Part shown: positions 12,649 to 15,434 of the stretch, in pieces
Layout of the letters: each line of letters opens with the position of its first letter
How positions within the stretch are numbered: position 1 is the first letter of the stretch
Origin: Pseudomonadota bacterium
Lineage (GTDB): Bacteria; Pseudomonadota; Alphaproteobacteria; Rhizobiales; Xanthobacteraceae
Direction: 5' to 3'
NCBI GenBank assembly: GCA_021779635.1
Contig: JAJYAH010000072.1
Coordinates: 1-15,434, forward strand
DNA length: 15,434 nt
Notes under the pieces: model-generated
Database searches by the model: none
Told to the model about the DNA's origin: nothing
The model's input: only the letters and a program-made list of their open reading frames with translations
Made by a program: the position numbers and the translations under genes

Positions 12649-13794
12649 ATGACAATGAAAATCAGAAGGGTCCGTGAATCCGTCAGCCTTCTTTTCGCGG
12701 CGGTCATGTTCGTGGCCGCCCCGGCGGCGGCGCAAAACGCCTTTAAATCGAGTGAGAAGGTCGGTCCGCCGTTGGAAACCGTGAAGGCATTCACCGATGA
12801 TTTCCGGCTGGTCGGCATCGGTGTCTCGGCCAAGGGCAGGGTCTTCGCCACCGCGCCGTCCTCCAACGTCCGTTCGCACTTCAGCATGGTCGAGGTCGAT
12901 CCCAGGTCCGGTGAGACCACGCCATATCCCGACGCGGCCTGGAACAATTTCAGCGATCAGGGAGATGGCAAGTCGGAATGGATCTCGGTTCAGGCGCTCT
13001 GGGTCGACAAAGCGGACCATCTCTGGGCGCTGGATTCTTCGCTGGCCAAGGTGGATCAGGAGCGCCTGCCACCGAAGCTGGTCGAGTTCAACCTCGCCAC
13101 CAACAGGGTGATCCGGCAATATGATTTCAAGGGCGTGGTGTCGGCGAAAGATTCTCTGAACGACGTGCGGATCGACCTCGTTCATCATTATGCCTACCTC
13201 ACCAATGCCGGGAATAAGGGCAGCCTGGTGGTGCTCGATTTGAAAACCGGAGCGGCCCGGCAGGTGCTGGTCGATGGCCGTTCGACGTTCGCCGATCCCA
13301 AACAGCATCTGATGTTCGGCAACGAGATCGCGTTGCGGCCGGACGGTTCGGTGGCGGCGATCCAGGCTGATGGCATCGCCCTTTCTCCGGATTCGCAATG
13401 GCTCTACTATCGGCCGCTCACCGACCATAATTATTGGCGGGTGCCGACCTCGGCCCTGCGCGACGCCAGACTCTCCGATGCTGATCTTACCAAGAAGGTC
13501 GAGTACCTCGGCAGTTCGGCGCTGAGCGGCGGCCTGATTATGGATAGTCATGGCACACTGTATGGCGGCGATCTCGAACACGGTACCGTGGTTGCCATAA
13601 CGAGGACGCCAAGTCACACGTTGAGCACCAAGGTTTACGTCAGCGACCCGTCCAAGCTCTCCTGGGCGGACGGTTTTGCGATCAGCGGTGGTTATCTCTA
13701 CATTGCCGATTCCCATCTTTGGGAAGTCGCCTTCAAGAACAACCTGCCGCGCTCCGGTCCCTTCTCGATCTTCAAGGTCAAGCTTCCACATTGA
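12649..13794 (+). CDS. secreted MRJP/yellow-related beta-propeller protein, 381 aa
   Basis: The N-terminus (MTMKIRRVRESVSLLFAAVM, ending APAAA-Q) is a clear signal peptide with cleavage near residue 28. The mature protein resembles the major-royal-jelly/yellow family of six-bladed propellers: VSAKGRVFATAPSS, then WISVQALWVDKADHLWALDS, then LNDVRIDLVHHYAYLTNAG, GSLVVLDLKTGAARQVL, GIALSPDSQWLYYRPL, GGLIMDSHGTLYGGDLEHG and WADGFAISGGYLYIADSHLW. Insect relatives include dopachrome-converting proteins; bacterial members are uncharacterised, so no reaction is claimed. Length fits. The ATG at 12649 is chosen over one at 12655 only by length; the ribosome site is weak. A GGAAC-N16-CGAT element at 12557-12581 is a near match to an EcfG promoter. 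The 180-base spacer before it shows nothing else. Confidence 0.88.
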   Translation: MTMKIRRVRESVSLLFAAVMFVAAPAAAQNAFKSSEKVGPPLETVKAFTDDFRLVGIGVSAKGRVFATAPSSNVRSHFSMVEVDPRSGETTPYPDAAWNNFSDQGDGKSEWISVQALWVDKADHLWALDSSLAKVDQERLPPKLVEFNLATNRVIRQYDFKGVVSAKDSLNDVRIDLVHHYAYLTNAGNKGSLVVLDLKTGAARQVLVDGRSTFADPKQHLMFGNEIALRPDGSVAAIQADGIALSPDSQWLYYRPLTDHNYWRVPTSALRDARLSDADLTKKVEYLGSSALSGGLIMDSHGTLYGGDLEHGTVVAITRTPSHTLSTKVYVSDPSKLSWADGFAISGGYLYIADSHLWEVAFKNNLPRSGPFSIFKVKLPH

Positions 13795-13836
13795 AGGCGG
13801 GAATGGTCTCACGCTGATGCCTTCTCACGCAAATTG

Positions 13837-13869
13837 ATATCCACCCCGGACCAACTCCGGGGTGGATAT
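13837..13869. terminator. 14-bp perfect inverted repeat between convergent genes
   Basis: ATATCCACCCCGGA (13837-13850), a CCAAC loop, TCCGGGGTGGATAT (13856-13869): a perfect stem of 14 bp with a 5-base loop, placed 42 bases past the beta-propeller stop and 42 before the BA14K stop. T-runs on either side are weak (TTTCGC rightward). A bidirectional terminator is the likely role. Confidence 0.7.
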
Positions 13870-13911
13870 TTCGCTTGGAAATACTCAGGCGAAACACGGC
13901 GGCGCATCAGC

Positions 13912-14316
13912 TTACTGGCATGGATGCCGCCGTCCGTCATATCCCATGAAGGTGCCCGACTGCGGATCGTAGGAGCGATAGCGTTGGGCGCAGTAGCTCG
14001 CATCGCCTTGCATCATGGCATAGGAGCGATCGCCGTCCATCGCGCGGAACGGCGCGGTCGCTATCGCGCCTGCGGTATTCACCGCGCCATTGACGACTCC
14101 CGCGGCGGCATCAAGAGGCGCGAACCCGTTATCGTCCCGGTAGTTTCCATCCTGATCCCAATAGCCTCGATGATTCCGGTAGCCCTGATTGTAGTGGGTC
14201 GGAGCGGGCTGGCCGTAGCCGGGCCCCGGTCCCATCGCGCCTTCCTGCGCCAGAACCGGAGAAGCAATCGTGGCCGAAAGAATGGCGGCAGCGCCTAGCA
14301 GTTTCAGTTTTGTCAT
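13912..14316 (-). CDS. BA14K family secreted protein, 134 aa
   Basis: Start ATG at 14316 with AGGGGAA upstream. The signal peptide MTKLKLLGAAAILSATIASP ends VLA-Q near residue 23. A glycine/proline/tyrosine-rich spacer (GPGPGYGQPAPTHYNQGYRN) and a small helical part (AAAGVVNGAVNTAGAIATAP) precede the diagnostic C-terminal BA14K motif YCAQRYRSYDPQSGTFMGYD with GRRHPC (108-133); C109 and C133 probably pair. BA14K proteins are named from a Bartonella immunoreactive antigen and occur at the envelope of Rhizobiales; their role is unclear, with lectin-like activity reported for some relatives. It converges on the beta-propeller gene with a perfect inverted repeat between them. A possible EcfG-type promoter precedes it. 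Confidence 0.9.
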   Translation of the reverse strand: MTKLKLLGAAAILSATIASPVLAQEGAMGPGPGYGQPAPTHYNQGYRNHRGYWDQDGNYRDDNGFAPLDAAAGVVNGAVNTAGAIATAPFRAMDGDRSYAMMQGDASYCAQRYRSYDPQSGTFMGYDGRRHPCQ

Positions 14317-14348
14317 GTAGCGTTCCCCTTGATTGCAGGAGCAGGAAA

Positions 14349-14373
14349 AACCAGCCCGCGGAAGGGACGTTCC
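14349..14373 (-). promoter_or_regulatory. candidate EcfG (general stress) promoter of the BA14K gene
   Basis: Read leftward: GGAAC (14373-14369), 16 bases, GGTT (14352-14349), against the alphaproteobacterial EcfG consensus GGAAC-N16/17-CGTT: one mismatch. The predicted start of transcription would be about 25 bases before the ATG. A single near match could arise by chance. Confidence 0.3.
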
Positions 14374-14430
14374 CGGGTTTCGTTGATCTCAAGCGGACGT
14401 GAATTTTGAAGTTCCAGTTCGGCGCGGTGT

Positions 14431-14862
14431 CTATCGATCGACGTTCTCGGAGCCGAATGACGAAACAGCCCCGCCGTCGAAGCTGGACTCGGTCAGCGGA
14501 AACGGCAGGCCGGGGCGATAGAGCAACACCGGTCGGATTTCATACATTGCGGTCGGATTGGCGCGGCGCAGGTTGCGTGCGGCGGCGATGGCGGCGCCGC
14601 GATCGGCACAATCGATGACGTAGAAGCCCAGCAACTGCTCCTTGGATTCGGTGAAGGGGCCATCGATCACCACGCCCTTGCCCGGACCGCGTAACACGCA
14701 GGCGCGCTTGGTCGCGGCCAGCCGCGCCGCCGGTCCCATGCGCTTCTCCCGGTGCAGGTGCTCATGGACCTCGTTCAGATCGTTCATCAGCGCCGCATCC
14801 TCTTGCGGCGTAAAGGATGCGACTTCTTCTTCGACGTGATAGGCCAGAATGGCGTAGAGCAT
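14431..14862 (-). CDS. YCII-related (DGPF domain) protein, 143 aa
   Basis: Start ATG at 14862 with AGGAAAGAGG upstream. A ferredoxin-like YCII domain: MLYAILAYHVEEE at the N-terminus, HEHLHREKRMGPAARLA in the middle, and the signature VVIDGPFTESKEQLLGFYVI (64-83) with the DGPF tetrapeptide at 67-70. The strand MYEIRPVL (106-113) closes the domain, followed by a loose tail (GGAVSSFGSENVDR). Members are often encoded beside ECF sigma factors of the SigJ type and are thought to bind small ligands or act as enzymes of unknown reaction; no sigma factor lies in this window. It is leftward like the BA14K gene, separated by 114 bases that carry that gene's promoter region. Confidence 0.9.
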   Translation of the reverse strand: MLYAILAYHVEEEVASFTPQEDAALMNDLNEVHEHLHREKRMGPAARLAATKRACVLRGPGKGVVIDGPFTESKEQLLGFYVIDCADRGAAIAAARNLRRANPTAMYEIRPVLLYRPGLPFPLTESSFDGGAVSSFGSENVDR

Positions 14863-15153
14863 GAGCTGCCTCTTTCCTGCGGGAGGGACGGAGTTCGCCT
14901 CAAGGACGTCTCGACGCGCCCGATCCCGACATTAATTTAAAGAGTTTAGAGGCTGTCCCGTCAACGCAGGCACGACGAAAGCCAAACCGCCATTGCAAGC
15001 GCAACGGGTCGTGCGAATGCGCGCCCGATGACAGGCTCGGCGAGCGATCCAGAGACTCGGCCGTCGTTGCGACGCCGTGCCATGCCAATTCAATGCGCCT
15101 CCACACTCCCGCGATCTCGCGGCGCGATGCGCCCGAGTTGTGCATGAACGATC
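14863..15153. other. intergenic stretch with no supported gene
   Basis: These 291 bases lie upstream of the YCII gene. Apart from an AT-rich patch at 14930-14950 they are GC-rich. A leftward open frame (14900-15268) crosses them, but it overlaps the folded repeat, has no ribosome site and no recognisable domain; I take it as non-coding. Parts of it resemble short intergenic repeats common in this lineage, from memory only. Confidence 0.45.
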
Positions 15154-15420
15154 CGCCCTGAAATGGAGGGCGTGGGGAATGCCGGGTGCCCGATGCACCC
15201 GCAGCCTCGTGCGCAAAGTAGAAAGCACACGAGTTAGTCACCACGGTCGCACCGGGATCACCCGGCATTCCCGCACGCGATGGTTTTAACGGTTTCCTTC
15301 GTGCTCTCCTCGGTGACCGGGCTTTGTTGCCACCGTCGCCTCGCAGTTACTTCCACGAAGCTTGACGCCAGCGTCGGGGCGTCAGGACCACACGACTTCG
15401 CCGTCCGCGTCAGCGCCGTT
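15154..15420. repeat. highly structured dispersed-type repeat of the Bradyrhizobium lineage
   Basis: The stretch is packed with stems: CGCCCT/AGGGCG (15154-15159 with 15167-15172); a perfect 14-bp pair GGGAATGCCGGGTG (15175-15188) with CACCCGGCATTCCC (15259-15272), extended by GCGTG/CACGC across one bulged base; inside it CTCGTGCGC (15206-15214) with GCACACGAG (15225-15233), one mismatch; and GACGCC/GGCGTC (15364-15369 with 15378-15383). GGGTGC/GCACCC (15184-15189 with 15195-15200) competes with the long stem. I recall near-identical sequence at many places in Bradyrhizobium genomes, often mis-called as short ORFs; copy number cannot be checked here. It could encode a structured RNA or be a mobile palindromic element. 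The right end is cut by or close to the window edge. Confidence 0.65.
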
Positions 15421-15434
15421 CGTCCGCGCAAAAT

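Noticed and set aside
12523..13812. A 429-codon leftward frame antisense to the beta-propeller gene
   Set aside because: The sense strand has a signal peptide and family motifs; the antisense translation has none.
14900..15268. A 122-codon leftward ORF at the right edge
   Set aside because: It overlaps the folded repeat, has no ribosome site or domain, and looks like a translated intergenic repeat.
1..15434. A defence, secretion or mobile-element system
   Set aside because: The DUF2161 nuclease-like protein and the GrlR-like protein raised the idea, but there is no methylase, helicase, effector, integrase, transposase or att-like repeat around them.

Overview
The window looks like chromosomal DNA of a high-GC alphaproteobacterium of the Bradyrhizobium/Rhodopseudomonas group. 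Four things support this. There is a type II (eukaryote-like) glutamine synthetase gene, glnII, with a divergent gstI-like gene. There is a BA14K-family secreted protein. Several short lineage-typical proteins of unknown function are present. The right end carries a strongly folded repeat of a kind I associate with Bradyrhizobium genomes. No rRNA, tRNA, CRISPR array, transposase or phage gene was seen. Family names come from recognising motifs by eye, not from a database search.

Left part (1-4782). Two gap-free 53-residue paralogues of tiny exported proteins (112-273 and 517-678) lie in tandem. The second runs into a 129-residue exported four-cysteine protein (698-1087). Then come a classical SDR oxidoreductase, a convergent 87-residue exported protein resembling DUF6719, an M20-family ArgE/DapE-like deacylase, a repeat-rich spacer with a probable small frameshifted relic, and a PaaI-type hotdog thioesterase.

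Middle (4783-9530). A GNAT acetyltransferase follows a perfect CtrA-type box. A leftward cluster holds a DUF2161-type PD-(D/E)XK protein, an antibiotic-biosynthesis-monooxygenase-like gene broken by a 4-bp tandem duplication, and a 100-residue protein of unknown function. Next come a GrlR-like protein, a leftward SDR with alanine in place of the catalytic serine, a 65-residue orphan and a CX5R phosphatase.

Nitrogen module (9493-11498). A 65-residue DUF2735/GstI-like gene ends at a strong terminator and diverges from glnII. A textbook -24/-12 sigma-54 promoter lies 95 nt ahead of the glnII start. A short out-of-frame uORF overlaps that start. The gene ends in two hairpins, the second a classic intrinsic terminator. 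This fits the known rhizobial arrangement in which glnII is NtrC/RpoN-controlled and GstI inhibits its translation.

Right part (11596-15434). A secreted Sel1-repeat protein and a secreted MRJP/yellow-like beta-propeller protein point right. A BA14K protein and a YCII/DGPF protein point left, with a 14-bp perfect inverted repeat between the convergent pairs. The last ~280 bases are the structured repeat. Most unusual are the tiny secreted paralogues with their cysteine-protein neighbour, the 4-bp frameshift, the glnII control region and the terminal folded repeat.
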